Positions 27,101 through 47,430 are shown, numbered from the stretch's first letter. The stretch: DNA of 64,000 nt from Callipepla californica brunnescens (GCA_023055505.1 JALIRH010000063.1:1071501-1135500); one strand, 5' to 3'. Numbers and translations are program-made. The notes: generated from the sequence alone by a model not told the origin.

Positions 27101-30100
27101 ACAGGCTGAAAATAGCAGTGAAATATTCCCCAGCTGCAAACCTGCTCTTAAAGAAAGCTTCCCAGGGGACAGAAAGCTTCAACTACAGCCCTGAAAACCA
27201 GCCCATCAAGCAAGGAGTGAGGTGGAAAACTCTGTCTTTGGAGACAGTAGGTCCACTTGAGCATTGCTTATTTCTGTCAGGACACCAGAAGAAGGCAGGA
27301 AGTTTCTGTTCCCACCAGCATGTGCTCAAAGGGTAGCCTCAAGGTGGGAGCATGTCCCTGCCTTCCCATTTTGTGATGATCAGACCAACTTGCAGCTCTT
27401 GCCTGCTCTGGCCATCCCAAAAGCAGGTGGTGGAAAGGCCAGATCAGCATCTTCTGGAAAACCAAATGCAGGTCTCCCCATTTGTGAAAGCCTGAAGCTT
27501 AATTTTGCAAATAAAACCTAAGCCAGGCAAAATGTCTGAGGAGAAATTATGAAGCTCTGCTTGCTTTGTTTTCCTTCATCTCTACCAGCTGATATGAATT
27601 GTTAGGTGTGCAGGACAGGGGCCAGCAAATGTGTGTTTTGCTTGAGCTCAGGCTAAAGTCTTATTCCAGGGAAACAGGGTGGTTCCACATACAGGGGACT
27701 GAGCAGAGGTTGGTGGGTTCTGAAAGGATGTGGTGGCATGGTGGCCAGAGGACTGCTGTGACCTGAAACACACAAGCAGGGCAGCTTTGTTAGATGTTAG
27801 AATTCATGTGAGCCAAATGTGCCCAGTTTTGGTGCCTTGAGAGCAAATGTATTCTTGAGGATCTGAGAAGATGGTGGCCCAAGGAGCTTTGTCTCTTTGG
27901 TTTCCCAAAGGAAGGGAAGGAATATTTGGTCACAGCTTGTGATTTACAAAGCTGGTGGGAACAGGGGAGTAATGGGATTTTCAGTTGAGCAGGCAAAGCC
28001 CCGCAAGATGCCTGGAAATGGACATTAAATGAATCCAGCTTGTGAGCAAAGCTCTATTATTTAGAAGTAATTAATCAGGAAAGTAACTCAGCAAAGCTTG
28101 TGCAGATCCTCTACTACTGAGAATGCTTTGATCGAGACTCGTTGTATTTTTTTACCCAAAGCAGAAGCTGAAAGGAAGGGTTGTGCTTGCTGAGGGGCCA
28201 GAGAGGAGCAGCAGAGGCTTTAGAGGAGGCTTTGACTCATGCTCAGAAGATCACCAGGGAGATGGCAGGCATGGCAGCATCCTTCCAGCTCAGCAAAATT
28301 CCCCAGTTCCTCTGCTGCTGCTTCAGCAGCACAGCTTGGTCTCTAGCTGCTGCTGGCTGGGAGGCACGTCGGGGGCTCTTTTTCTTCCAGGAGATAGATA
28401 TCTGCATGCAAGTAGCAGGCTCACACCGATACTGGCTGTAGAAAATGTGTGCTCCTGCCACCAGAGACATCACAGTTGCTACAGCAACTGCAAAGCACTG
28501 AGACCTGTATCCTCCCTCTACCACGATCCATCCCCCCAAAATAAAGCAGAGCAAGGAAGGTATTGGGGTGTGAGAGACAAAGATTCTCAACAGCACTGCA
28601 CTGATACTCCCATCCTGCAGTGAATGGTACTCATGCACTGCTTCATGCTCATCAGAGCCCCAGAGTGCTTGATTTCCTGGTCTCCACTTCATTACCTACT
28701 TCTGCACCCCATCTGAGCACTCGAGCAGCTCAGTCTGCCTTCTCTCCCCATAGGGCTCTGCCTGTCAGATGCTGAGCACTTGCTGAGAACCCAGGCTGCA
28801 GGGATGAGGATGTGATGCCATAGTGCAATTATGTTTTCAGTTTAATTATGTACAAGCAGGATGTCAGTCATTTCTCAATGCTCATTTTGTACAAGGGCAA
28901 CACCACTGGGATGTTTAATAATTTATGTCCTTAATATCAGAGGGTGGTGTTTGGGAAAGTTATCACTGCTGCCAGCAGGTTATTAAGCATCCTTCCAAGA
29001 GAGCTGGTCTGACTAATGCAAAATCTTACAAGCATTCATGAAGCACACCAAGGTGCATTTGCATTAGAGGTTCTGACGGAGATGTGATCTCTTAATTAGC
29101 ACACCCTACTGAAGAGATCCCAGTGCGAAACCACCAGTAGGCTTGAGCAACAGATGCTGCACCTGAAAATCAAGCATCTGGTGCATCAGTGCAGCTAAAA
29201 CCATGAAAAGAAACAGCACAAGAGATGTGTTGTGCTGCAAAGGGGAAGACCGCCTTGCTGCTGGTATCTTGCAGGTGTCTCTGTTTAGCATCCCAGGAAA
29301 GCCAAGAGGGATCAGCTGGAACAATTCAGACAAAGGACAGCAGGGAGGTGCAAGGAGCACCACTGACTTGCAGAAATCACCACCTGAGTTACCATCCTAT
29401 TGATTTCTGTGCATTACATAGCCAGGATATGGGAAGTCCTGGCTGTTCCATAGAATAACATTGCATTTGAGTAAAGAAATGCCCTTGCATCTTGAAACTG
29501 GTAAAGTGACAAAGGAGAGGCTTCTTTGACTCTTTTTCCAAATACATGCTCCCAACATGATCAGCAGCAGCATTCAGTGGTGGACGGGTCCTTGTGCTGC
29601 CTGGCAGCTGCCAAAGAGCTGTGGATGCCAGAGATGTCCTGATGGGCTGCTTGAATGCAAATCCCCTGACCTCATCCATATCATCTGTGCTCATGGAGAA
29701 AGAGTTGAGAGCCACCAACCAAGGACGATGATCATTAAAACCCATTCCTGCTGTGCTCATCTTCCCAGAGCACAAGAGAGCAACTGGCACCTGGAATGCC
29801 CTGTGTTATCTGCCTGTTCAGAGAGTGCTGGTGACAGGTTTGAAAAATCAGTTTGGAAAAAGTCCAAAGGGCAGAAGGCAGACACATCTAGGGCTGTGCT
29901 TACCTGGAACATCTTTATTTTACATATGTTTATGTCCTAGTGTCACTGTCCTTCCCTGGCACAGCCTTGGGGAAGTACCTTGCATTACCTTTTCCCCAGT
30001 GATCCAGAGTGATGTCCTTAGGTGAAGTCCCTAAGCAAAGCACTGGTGTCGCAGTGTTTAAAACCTCATTTTTAAACCAGGTCTCAGCTCTGCTCATAGT

Positions 30101-31825
30101 ATATGCAGGATTAGGCTCAGCTTATCCCCTTCCTAGCCCTGACTCCATGCTAACCTACTTCCTCACTTTGTGGAAAGAACATCTTGGATTATGGTGCTGC
30201 AAATGAAAGGCCTCAGTCATTGTATCAGGTGAATCACAGGTAAGCACAGGGTTTAATATCAGCTTTTTAGCAGCTTCTTTATTCCCTCTGTGCTTTGCAC
30301 AAACAAGTCGTCTTTGTGCATAAGTTCATTTTTCCTTTTGAGACCATGGTATTTGTCAACACAGTTTTTCAACAATCCTTGCAGTGCAGATAAAGCAGAT
30401 CAGATCCCTTTTACTGTTACTGAAAAGCTACCTGATCCTGCTGCAAAGTGCCGCTCACTGAGGTCTGTCCCCTCTATCCCTGCCACGAGGCAAGAGGACA
30501 AAAGATGTGCCCGGGTGACAGATCTGAATATCCCACTACAAAATACAACCTTGATGTAACTTCTTCCAGTGTTGGTGATGCTCAGAAGGTAACTGTGCTG
30601 GTGTCTGGGGTGATATGGGTGATTTTTGCTGCACTGGTTACATTTCTTTGCACACATCCTGTTTCTTCTGGCCCCACTCACTCAGCTCCTGGAGTCCATC
30701 AGGAACATGGAAATCTCCAGTTCTGTATTTGCTTGTTGCAGATGGTTCCCAAGTTATTCTAAGGTAAAAGTGTAAAATGGACAAGCTTGAATGGCCAAAA
30801 AAAGCCCATTAAAGCCAGCTGGAGTGTGGGGAGGTACCGAGGTGCAGCAGAGCTGCATGGAGGAGCCAACCTGCTTCCAGCATGCTGCAGCACCTTCGTG
30901 GCCCTGTTCATCACCATCTGCTTTTCTTCCCTGGGCAACCTCTCTGGCAGCCTCCTTGGCAGATCATTCTCCCCTCCTAGCAGGCACCCCAGACTCCATT
31001 TTTGCAATTGCATTGGCATCAGTTGATTCTGGAGGCACCCCATCCAGATCTGCAGCTGGACAGGACTGACACAGAGGGAAATCTTTTAAATCATTGGGAA
31101 GTATTGGGGAAGCCTTCCTTCTTTCACCAAGGAGGAATTTACCAGCATCAAGGGATGCTTCTTCTCGGGACAGCAATACTAGCTCCCAAACCACTCAGGG
31201 ACACTTCTGCTCCAGGAATTCCTCTTCTCTTGGACCCTCGTGGATGGGATGATTGATAGCAGTTGACAGCACTTTGTCTCAGCTCGTTAGAAACAGCTTT
31301 CCCAGACACTCTTGCACACAAGGGATGCAGTGTTTGCTGGCTCAGTGAGGGGCAGGTTTAAGGAGAGCCTTACTGCAGTTTGGCTGTCATTTTCAATAAG
31401 AAAAATTATATTTTTAATATTCTTCTTCGTATCTTTAAGAAAATTATAAAGGCTGTCAGGGCAAAATACCACAGTCGGGGAGGATGCCAAGTCAGTTGGG
31501 AAGTTTCAGCACGTCCTGCTGTAATTTGCCGGAGATTACCCTTCTCCCTGTTGGGGACTAGTACTCCCACTCTGAGCCCAGAGTGGCATCCATTATGCTC
31601 AGGCTCCCTCTAGTGTCTTTATGTCCTGATATCCCTGCTCCTCCAAGTGGCTTCTCCGGATCCATTTGACGTCGGAACCACTCCCCTCCAGCTTTGCTAG
31701 CGTGGGCTTACGCCACAGCCAAGCCCTGTCTGCCCTCTCCCCCAGCACAGTAGCTCGCCAGTTTTAAGGAATGCTCCATAGCAAAGAGCAGAGTCCTTCA
31801 GGGCTCCTTCTAGCCAGCACCTGAA

Positions 31826-31905
31826 CAGAATCACAGAATCATAGGGGTTGGAAGGGAACTCTGTGGAGATCTTATAGTCCAGTCTCCCAGCACTAAGACT
31901 CGTTG
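31826..31905 (-). mobile_element. CR1 3' end, minus orientation
   Basis: The + strand reads 'aacagaatcacagaatcata', then 'ggggttggaagggaactctg', then 'gatcttatagtccagtctcc'. This is the reverse complement of the CR1 3' terminus. Only the last 80 bp or so is recognisable. Sequence to the right may be further degraded CR1, but I cannot confirm it. Confidence 0.75.
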
Positions 31906-32183
31906 GCATCACAGGCACCCTGTGCATTTCACCATGAGCTGGTGCAGCCCCAGGAAAACTGGGAGAAGATTATCCCATTCCAATCATCCATAAATATCAG
32001 GACCCCACAGGAGCATCATGTGCAAAGTCCTGTTCATCTCTCTTCTGGGGTAGTTCCTTCAAATGAAGCAATGCTTTTCTGATAAATACCCATGGGCCTC
32101 AGCACAAAAGCCACTAACTCTGCCATGTAAGAACACAGACAGAGAGAATGTGGTTGTCAAAGAAACTTCAAGTTTATTGGGGT

Positions 32184-32222
32184 TTTTTTTGTTTGTTTTT
32201 GTTTGTTTGTTTGTTTGTTTTG
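32184..32222 (+). repeat. (TTTG)n microsatellite
   Basis: A T-run passing into repeated 'tttg' units ending in 'tttt' just before 'gcagcaagagc'. It is a simple repeat with likely length polymorphism. Confidence 0.9.
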
Positions 32223-33316
32223 CAGCAAGAGCTCTTATTTATTTTGCAGCTCCTATGTAATGAGCATGGCTCCTGTAATGGGTGACACATGGGGTAACAT
32301 GCACAAATTACACCTGTAATCTGTAGAAGTGTGGTTGAAGGCTTTGAACTGTCTGATTAGTCGTGGTGAAGCCGTCACTGAAGGAGCCTGGGAGAGACCT
32401 GACAGACCTCAGCCACTCAACAGAACAAGCTGGGCTTGATCCTGCCCTGGATTATCCTTTCTGTTTTGGAACTCTGTGTTACTTTGTGTGTTACAAACAA
32501 AGCTGAATACATCCATGATCAAACTCACAAAAGGAATGAAGCACTACAGTTTTACTTTAGTTGCAAGGGACTTGCTGAGACCATAAAATAAAACCATCTG
32601 CTTCTTCCTAGGGAGGAAAACTCAGAAATTGGTGAAAAAGGTGCACAGTGACAGCAGCTTCACAATTTCCATCTTTTGTATACTGTGTGCCAGCAGCAGT
32701 TGCCCAGACAGAATAGACAGCAGCTAAAAGCATTATGTGACTTAGAGCTTGCTGGAAATAAGGGAATTGCTCAAATTAAATTATGTTAACTTCCTTTTTC
32801 CTGTATGCTTTCACTTTGTTGTGCCCATTTTGCCTATTTTGCCTGAGGCCCATGAATCTTTTCTGGTTTTGTGTCAGGATGAGGTTGTGCACACAGGCTG
32901 AAGGCAGCAAGGTTGATGGCTCCACCAGCCCTTGGACACTCAACAGCCGGCCGCTTCCCCTTCCTCAGGGAATTCTGCCCGCAGCCTGTTCCACTGTGGA
33001 TTAGTTTAGGTGATTTTGGCAGTCTGACAGAGCAGGTGCCATGCAGGGCCCAAGCATGGGAGGACTAGGGTTCTCAGGAGCCGCACCGCCGCTCCAACTT
33101 GCGGCCAGGGAGCGACGGTCCGCACGCCGCCAGGACTGCAGGTCGGGGCGGGCTCGGGGCCTCAGACGCTGGGCCACGGAGGCGAGGAAGAGGACGGGGA
33201 GGAACGGTCGCGGCGCGGAACTTCCGCGCCAGCGGTGCTCGTTGCGCACCCGGCCGACCGATTTTCATAGCGACTTCCGGTGCGGCCTACCCCATTTCCC
33301 AGGAGCCCCGGCGGTG

Positions 33317-33328
33317 CCCTTCCTTTCC
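33317..33328 (+). promoter_or_regulatory. 5'TOP-like pyrimidine tract / RPL29 start site
   Basis: An uninterrupted 12-base pyrimidine run 'cccttcctttcc', followed by a G/C-rich leader. Vertebrate ribosomal-protein mRNAs begin at a C inside such a tract, and this places them under mTOR/LARP1 translational control. The exact start base is inferred. Confidence 0.6.
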
Positions 33329-33348
33329 GCCGTGACGCTGCGCGCTCG
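33319..33348 (+). other. RPL29: RPL29 exon 1 (non-coding), predicted
   Basis: A short leader exon from the pyrimidine tract to a donor at 33349 ('ctcg|gtgcgt'). It is inferred from the position of the TOP motif, the acceptor before the ATG exon and the usual gene structure (untranslated exon 1, ATG near the start of exon 2). Confidence 0.5.
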
Positions 33349-33500
33349 GTGCGTACCGCTCCGCGCGATCCGGCTCCATCTGCGCTCCGCCGGCTGCTCC
33401 CGGTGCTGGGCTCCGGTCCGGCGGGGTCGAGCCAGACCAAACGAAGGCTGCGCTGAGCCGAGTTGAGCTGTGTCGTGTCTTCTGTCCCGCAGGTGCCGCC

Positions 33501-35667
<2,167 letters not shown>

Positions 35668-35755
35668 CATGGTTTAAGACAAAGAACCAGTTTGCCTTTT
35701 GGCATGTGTGTTTAAAGCATTTTTGTACAAATAAAATTGAACATAACAAAGCTTT
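35668..35755 (+). terminator. RPL29: RPL29 3' UTR and poly(A) signal
   Basis: The canonical AATAAA is at 35730-35735. It is followed about 15-20 bases later by 'acataacaaagc', a plausible cleavage zone, and a T-rich stretch further on. The resulting 3' UTR is about 85 nt, short as in other ribosomal-protein mRNAs. Confidence 0.85.
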
Positions 35756-38700
35756 CACCTCTTGAATTTCAGAAGAACCCTCAAAACTGCCTCGAGTTTT
35801 ATTATAAATGTCAATTGTGTATCATCACATATGTGTGTAGTGACCAGTGTTTTTTGTTTTTTTTTTTCCCTATCAGATGATGTGCTGAGGTATGGGTGTT
35901 CTCAGCCTCCTCAAGTCTTAGATGAAACAGCTGCTCCTTCCTCGGTACTGTTCTACTTCTTGGTATAGACTGTGAATATCTTATAACTTACAGCCTGTTT
36001 TCAGGTTGTGAAATGTTTACCGAGTGAAGCTTAAAAATAGAAACAAGCAGCAGGGTGTTTTGTGTCCAGCATGCTCTTAGATATCTAACAGTATTCAGTA
36101 TGGGTAGAACTAGTTTTGATAATGGGCATGTGTGTTCAAAGCTGTCTCATAGTGCAATTTTTGCAGTAGTTCTTAGCGCTGTTAGAGCACAACCAGACTT
36201 CCAAGGACTGTTCTTTACGTATCTGCTGTGTTGCTGTTCAGGTAGGGTAGCTACAGCAATGGAAATGCTGGAAAATCAGGAAGAGTACTTAGTGTTAACT
36301 GCAGTGTAAGAGATCATAGCAGTTAATAGTAGTAGTATGTGTTCTCTTCTAAAATGCTTCAAGTAATAAAGTGATAAAAGAGTGATAAGTGTTATAGCCC
36401 TATGAAAATACCCAGATTTTTTATAGTGACTATTTCAGTGGGTTTCTTTAATTGCAGTAACACAAGAGTCCCTGTTTGATGAAGCTAGTTGGCTGGTGTG
36501 ATCAGGGAAGTAGCATTCAAAAGTATTCAAAAGCACAAGAAGAGGTGGTGCTTTGACAAGGTTTTGCTACTGTCGTTCAGTAGTGAACTTGATTTCCCTG
36601 GTTCTGCCAGTCAGCTGGCTTAAGATGGGTATTTCCATTGCTGAAGAGAACTGCTGAAATGCACCAAACCATTCTTGAAATTGCAATTGCAGCATTTGGC
36701 CACCTGGTGGTGCAAGTCCACGAATCAACATAAGGGCTGGAAGTATGGAAGTAGAGCAGTAGAAGACCTGCTGGGTGAAAAACAAGTACCTTAACTAAAA
36801 CATCCAATTAGTGATTTTTTTTTTTTTAATACCCTAGCCAAATACTATAATGGCTATAATTACTTCATACTTCGTTGAAATAAGTTTTTTGAATTTGTTG
36901 TGGTGTAGAGTGCTTCCACAAGACTTCCCAGTTTACAAATGATTTTTTTTTTTTTTTTTACTAGAGTGGCCCTAGACCTACCAACACAGAAATTTACTGA
37001 AATTGCAGGAGTGTTCTTGCAGCTAGAGAGATGCACAACCTCCACTTGTGTGATTCCTGCTGCATGCACCTCTTGGACTCTTCTTGATGTTGAAGTTTCT
37101 CAGCTTGAAGAACTTAATTTCTCCACAAGAGCATTGTGCTGTTAGAGGGGTGATGTAGTCATGTTCGGTAAATGCAGTGATGAGGTTCATATCACTGGAT
37201 AAAATCTTTTAAGTCCTTAAGACAAAAAGTCTCGCTGGTCCCTGCTGCCTTGAAAGAAGCTGAAAGACTTTGCTTGCCTGGGAAGAGAATCCTGGAGATG
37301 ACAGTCATCCCTTTTTGGCAGCTGGTTACGTTATCTAGACACAGCTCTACAGTGTTTAAATCCTGATGGTACTGGTGGTAACAGATCAGAGGTCTCTGAG
37401 TTGCGTGGCAGCTGCCTTCCTTAGTGCTGTGAGCTTGTCTGCAAGAGCTCAGCCGCATAGTTGTGGTTCCAATTAATATGCATGTCACTCCAGCTCGGGG
37501 CAGTGGCTGCTCCAGCTGCCTAAATGGCAGTGTGCTTCAGGTCTGTATGGTGACGAGTAAAAGAAAAAGCACAAACCCCAAAGAGAAGACTTTGCATTTG
37601 TTTTGCTTCACCTTCACCTGTGTGTCTGCAAATCTTTAGTTTGCTTTCAGTTCTACATTTTAAATTTTGCGCTAAGGCTTTTCTGTTGGGGAAGGGAGAC
37701 TTCATCTCTAACTCCTCTTTGTGTCTTCCCCCAGAGGGCTTGTGTTGTGAGAGCATCTTACCCACAGGATGTGGTTTGAGGGAAGAGAGACAATGTTTAT
37801 GCTGAGAAAGGGAAGTCTGCACATTACTGAGAAGCAGAAAATGGGCTGCCAGTGGCTCCACAGTTTTGCTAGGCCTGACTCGAAGCAGCTATTTCATGCC
37901 GCCCTTCATGTTGCCCTTCAGTGGGACAGCTTCCCAAATATGGGCTTGCTGACTTTCTGACCAAAATAGAGTCTGCGTGACAAAATGCAGCACAGAGGAA
38001 TGTAACCTTAATCCAGGCATCATTGTGTAGCAAAAGGCAGGAGTCTGTGAGCTTTCACAACAGCTTGGTGTCAGGTTTGTTGTCATCTGCACCTCTCTGA
38101 TTTTCCTGCACACACGGTGGTCCTGTGGGGCATTGCCTGGATACTGGCAGTTTATAACCCCATAACGACTCAGTTTGTAAGTTCCCTCCTTCCCTTTGAA
38201 GATGATGTGCCAGCCCAGAAGGGAAAGCTGTGAATGGGTACCTGTGATGCCCCACAGCGGGCATCACTGCTCTTTCATTTGCATGTGAAATCATGTAAAT
38301 TCTGTGCTGTTTTCTCTTGGTTGAGGGAGGACGATAGTTCTTTTTAGGACGATTACATCTGCAGAGCCTGGGAGATAGAACTGGCAGCTGCAGACCACTT
38401 GAAACTATTCCCATTATGCAGAGCTCTGTCATCTTTGACGTTTAAAAACTTCAAAACTCGTATGACTTAAGTCCTTGGTATCCCACTGGAAGGTGATGTT
38501 TTTAGGGAGTCTCTCTGCTTAGCCACTGACACACGTAAGGTTATACATTTTTATATTTGCTGATGATTTCTCACCCTTGCAATGAAGAGGGCTCAGTATT
38601 AAGTTCTAGGTTGGCTCCTGTTTTCCCTACAGTGAAAAAAAAATTAGGGTGCAAAGGGCATGTAACCGAACACTGTCCAGCTCATTTTGCAGAGATGAGC

Positions 38701-39510
38701 AATTGCACTGAAACTGCAGAGTACAGAAGTGGGGAGGAGAACTCAAAGCAGTGGGAAATACCCTCATGGGACAGAGTAACCACCAGAGATGTTGATGTTT
38801 TCTGTGAAAATGAAAAGTAGGACTGGATGCACATTGTTCTGACACCCTCTACCACCTTTCAGTAGTGTGCTCCAGCAAAAAATGCGTGAGCAAAACTTGA
38901 GTTCTGCATTGCCTGGGTTTCAGAGCTGTCACAGGCGTTCCTTCTCAACAATGAATTTGGCACAGTGAAGTGTTGCATATCTTGTGTAGCTAGCTCACTT
39001 CTGTTGTCCTTGTGGCAAACTTTCTTCAAACTGTTGTAGAAATTAAATCGATTACCACTGAAAGCAAGCAGAGCAAGTTGCCCAAGTGTTGTGTCTGCGG
39101 CCGGTGGCACATGTTGCCGTCATGGCAGCACAGCTCTCTGTCTCATCTGAGTACTTCAGAGTAAGAGCATACAGATATGTGGTCTATTTTACAGAATGAT
39201 TTTTGTCTTATTAGAAAAAAAGAAAAATAATGGATGTTTTGATTATTTTACCTCTTGAAGTGCTTGTGAACGTGACACATACCACAACCACAGCATCCAG
39301 GGGAAACTGGAAACTAATGAGTTACATGCATGCATAAGGTCCTGAGTTTTCTTCTTAGCACATTTCCAGACACATGTACATGGAGTCTTTTAACAGGGCT
39401 GACTGTGCCAGCAACAGGTTTGTCAGCCATCTAAGCTGCTTGACTGTCTATCATGTCATGTTAAATTCGTAATGCAGTTGTTCCTGTGCTTTAGCCAACA
39501 GTGAAATCTA

Positions 39511-39531
39511 CCCACCCCACCCCACCCCATG
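39511..39531 (+). repeat. (CCCAC)n short tract
   Basis: 'cccaccccaccccacccca' gives about four pentamer units. It is a minor simple repeat with no clear function. Confidence 0.8.
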
Positions 39532-40371
39532 GCATTTGCTGGCTTACTCTTAGATGACAGCATGTTAAGACAAATTGGTCTCACAGCAGTTTTTCTGACT
39601 TTACACTGAGTGTGCTGACCTGTCATTGCCTCTACTCTAAGGACTGAAAAAGCCCAAATATTCCCCAGAATTTCTGCTCTTGTTTCAGCTGCTACAATGC
39701 CTTGGTTCTCCTCCTCTCCTCCTCAGTTCCTCTCCAGCTACCTCATCCCTGTTTTGCTCTCAGGGAAAAGAGTGGGACAGCCAGTGAGGTTGCTGTGTGT
39801 TGCTGCTGCCTGTGCCAGCTGAGTTCTGAGATGTGGCTGGATGGCTCTCAACCTTCACAGCCATCCTTTTGCCTGGACTCATGATGGAGTCCAGGCCTCC
39901 CCCCCAAAGCCACGAAGTTGGTGAGAGGGGGTCAGGTTAAGATGGGAAAGTTCCTTATTTCCTCTCATGTTCCTATTTCTAAGTGAGCCAAAGCCTATTT
40001 CTAAGCAGTAATAAATGTCTTAGAGGGACATTCACGTCCATGTTGAGTACTGGAATTTAGTTGCTACAAAAGAAGGTGATGGGGCTGTCAGTGGTACCTG
40101 CTAAGATGTGATATGGGTGTGAGTTGCCTGTTAGCCAAGTGGCTGTGTGGAAATTTGGTGTCCCTGCCACCTCATTGGGCTGGTCAGAAAGAAAAAAGCT
40201 GAAGTCTACAGCTGTAGTATTGCTGTGGTCATTAGTGTGGCTGAAACCTAGCTGTCTGCCCCTCTCATGCAAATTTCCAGGCCTGGGTAAAACATTCCAA
40301 AAGTTTCCTCATATGCAGGAGGCTTCAAAGTGACTTGTGAAGTGACTTGTGCTGCTTGGGAGGTGGAAAAT

Positions 40372-40450
40372 GGCAATCATGGAATCATCCAGTTGGAGAA
40401 GATCTTCAAGATATCAAGACAGCAGGCTTACTGGAGAAAAGATAGTAACA
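40372..40450 (-). mobile_element. CR1 3' end remnant, minus orientation
   Basis: The + strand shows 'ggcaatcatggaatcatcca', then 'gttggagaagatcttcaaga', then 'tatcaag'. This corresponds to the reverse complement of the CR1 terminus (ATCATGGAATCAT..GTTGGA..GAC/GATCTTCAAGAT). It is diverged, and its far boundary cannot be fixed by eye. Confidence 0.7.
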
Positions 40451-42021
40451 GCAGTGCTTCCTACCACAATGTTGTTCAATCCAACACCTTTCTGCATCTT
40501 TGTTGTGCCTCTTCAGTTCTGCTGTATCAGCAGAAACTTGGGAGTGGGCTCAGAGGGCAGGCAGAGAGCTGTTGCCCCTTCCATGAGCCTTTTTAAAGGG
40601 GGCTCAGATAACAGGTGTGTCTGAGGTGTGTCTCCAGCTGGGGCTGGAAGGAAGGCATGACTCTTGTCTTTGAGTAGTAGCACTGAAGCTCAGGCTCCTT
40701 GCTCTGCACTGGACTGTGTCTGGCCCAGGAGCCATAGCACTGAGGGCTCAGGACCCTCAGGGAGGCCTTCTGTGTTTTCCAGATGTCATTAGAGGCATTC
40801 AGATATCCAGATGCATTAGACATGTTCCTAAAATATCATGGGTTTTAAGGAAAATCTGCTGCTCTAGCTCATCTTTGTTTCCTCTGATGTTACAAGCCCT
40901 GCTTGGGCAAAACGTTTGTTGCTCCTTGTCCAGAGGAAAATCCAACCCCTCTCACATCCTCGTTTAAGCTGTTTTAACCTCAAGCCTGTTTGGTGTGAAT
41001 TAATAATATTTCAGTACTGCTAGAAATGACAGCATGTGTCAAGACAAAGCTACAGCTGCTCATTGTGGTGTTTTCTTTGTTTGTTTGTTTTTATTTGCTT
41101 TAATCCAGTGAGAAAATGTATTTTAGGAGGAAAGGCAAAAGGAAGGAGATAGTGACACCTTCCCTGGGGTCAAGGGCCACACCTGCAGGGCTTGCACAGG
41201 AGCAGCCTGGTGCTGTGCCCTGCCAATATTTATTTTGCTTGAGTAAACATTTGATTTTGGCAACACAAACACAATGTGTGAATCATTCTGGGATGTAATT
41301 CGATGGGAGGAGGCAGCTACATGCAGGGGGAGCTGCTAATACCGTAGGAACGCCACACTTCCTTGGAGAGAGAGAAGACGGTGCCAAAGGCATCAGAAAC
41401 AGCACCGCTCGTCCTCCTGACCCTGCTGCCACCCTGAATGTGGCAACTGAGACTGAATCAGGGTCATGCCCTGCTCAGGAACTTTGGGGCCCAAACAGAT
41501 GTGACTTCTACAGGAAAAATGTTGGGATTCAGATTCGGTGTGAGATACCATAGTCCTGCAGAGCTGCTTCCTCACAGGGCCACCTGCTTCCCTCCATACA
41601 GATTGAGACAAGAAAGTGGAGTTTCCAAATAAAGTATAAGTTTTCCTTCTGCATGTACCACAAAGTGGCCATCACGATGGGGAGAGGGGAGGGTTGTCTT
41701 TGGGACAGTTGTGGTGACATCAGAGAGGAAAGGAGATGTTCCTTTCCTAGGGTTTTAGTAATGGAATAAGTGGTAATTTCATAACTAAAATGTTGCCAGT
41801 GCTCCCATTTAACCAGCAGGGACCAGTGCAGGGACCTGCTGTCCTCACCATGGTGTGATCAGTGGGACAACGCAACATGGCAGCGATGCAAAATGGCAGC
41901 TGCCTGACAGGAACCCACAGCCACAAGAAGTGTCCCCTTTGGTTGTTAGCCTATGGCCAAGATGTAGTGCTCACCTAAACTGACAAGGAACAACTATCAG
42001 AGGCACTTGATAGCAACGCAC

Positions 42022-42146
42022 TTTATTTTCCCTATGGCCACCCTTCTCAGCGCTCAGTCTTCATGCTGGCAGCCAGGGGATGGAACCAAGGAGCTGAGTC
42101 ACAGGGCGGGAGGGGTTTCAGAGATTCGGGTTGTCGATCCTCAGAT
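42022..42146 (-). terminator. TNNC1: TNNC1 3' UTR and poly(A) signal
   Basis: Read on the minus strand, a canonical AATAAA lies at 42027-42022, about 120 nt after the stop codon. Cleavage is expected near 42000-42010. A second AATAAA overlaps the stop codon itself (42151-42146). If that were used, the mRNA would have almost no 3' UTR. Confidence 0.75.
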
Positions 42147-47275
<5,129 letters not shown>

Positions 47276-47321
47276 GGCTGGACACGGAGAGCGAGGGGCC
47301 GGGGGACGTCAGCAACGCGCT

Positions 47322-47430
47322 CTGCCTCTGCCGCCCCTCCGGCCCCACTGATATAGGGGGCCGTGGCCAGTCCCACGGGATGCGCCAGCCCACCGCGGCC
47401 CGGCCCCGCAGCAGCGCCACGCCACGTGCT
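47322..47430 (-). promoter_or_regulatory. TNNC1: TNNC1 promoter region
   Basis: On the minus strand a TATA-like 'cctatatcag' lies at about 47358-47349, which predicts initiation near 47322-47328. A palindromic E-box CACGTG is at 47423-47428, and GC-rich Sp1-type sequence surrounds both. Positions are inferred from the motifs only. Confidence 0.5.

Larger units (their letters stand above)
21269..33079. other. Gene-poor intergenic flank, right part
   Basis: About 12 kb leading up to the RPL29 promoter. I see a 27-G homopolymer, an A-rich run near 24.1 kb, a CR1 remnant near 31.85 kb and a TTTG microsatellite near 32.2 kb. Two overlapping antisense frames near 28.2-28.7 kb are open for about 145-150 codons each but match nothing that I recognise. 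No exon with conserved content was found. Confidence 0.55.
35756..41999. other. Intergenic DNA between RPL29 and TNNC1
   Basis: About 6.2 kb lies between the RPL29 poly(A) site and the TNNC1 3' end, with the two genes convergent. It contains T-homopolymers (36943-36959), a (CCCAC) run and one CR1 remnant. Open frames are short, the longest being a 125-codon minus-strand frame at 38055-38432. I found no exon that I can defend. Confidence 0.6.

Noticed and set aside
30840..30980. Possible minus-strand CR1 similarity ('gctgcagcaccttcgtggcc')
   Set aside because: Only a short resemblance. The expected flanking CR1 blocks are absent.
36943..36959. T17 run as a possible tail of a processed pseudogene on the minus strand
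   Set aside because: The adjacent sequence does not read as any gene I recognise, and no target-site duplication was visible.
37192..37488. 98-codon minus-strand frame that looked protein-like
   Set aside because: No recognised family, no upstream promoter or splice signals, and it is short enough to be chance.
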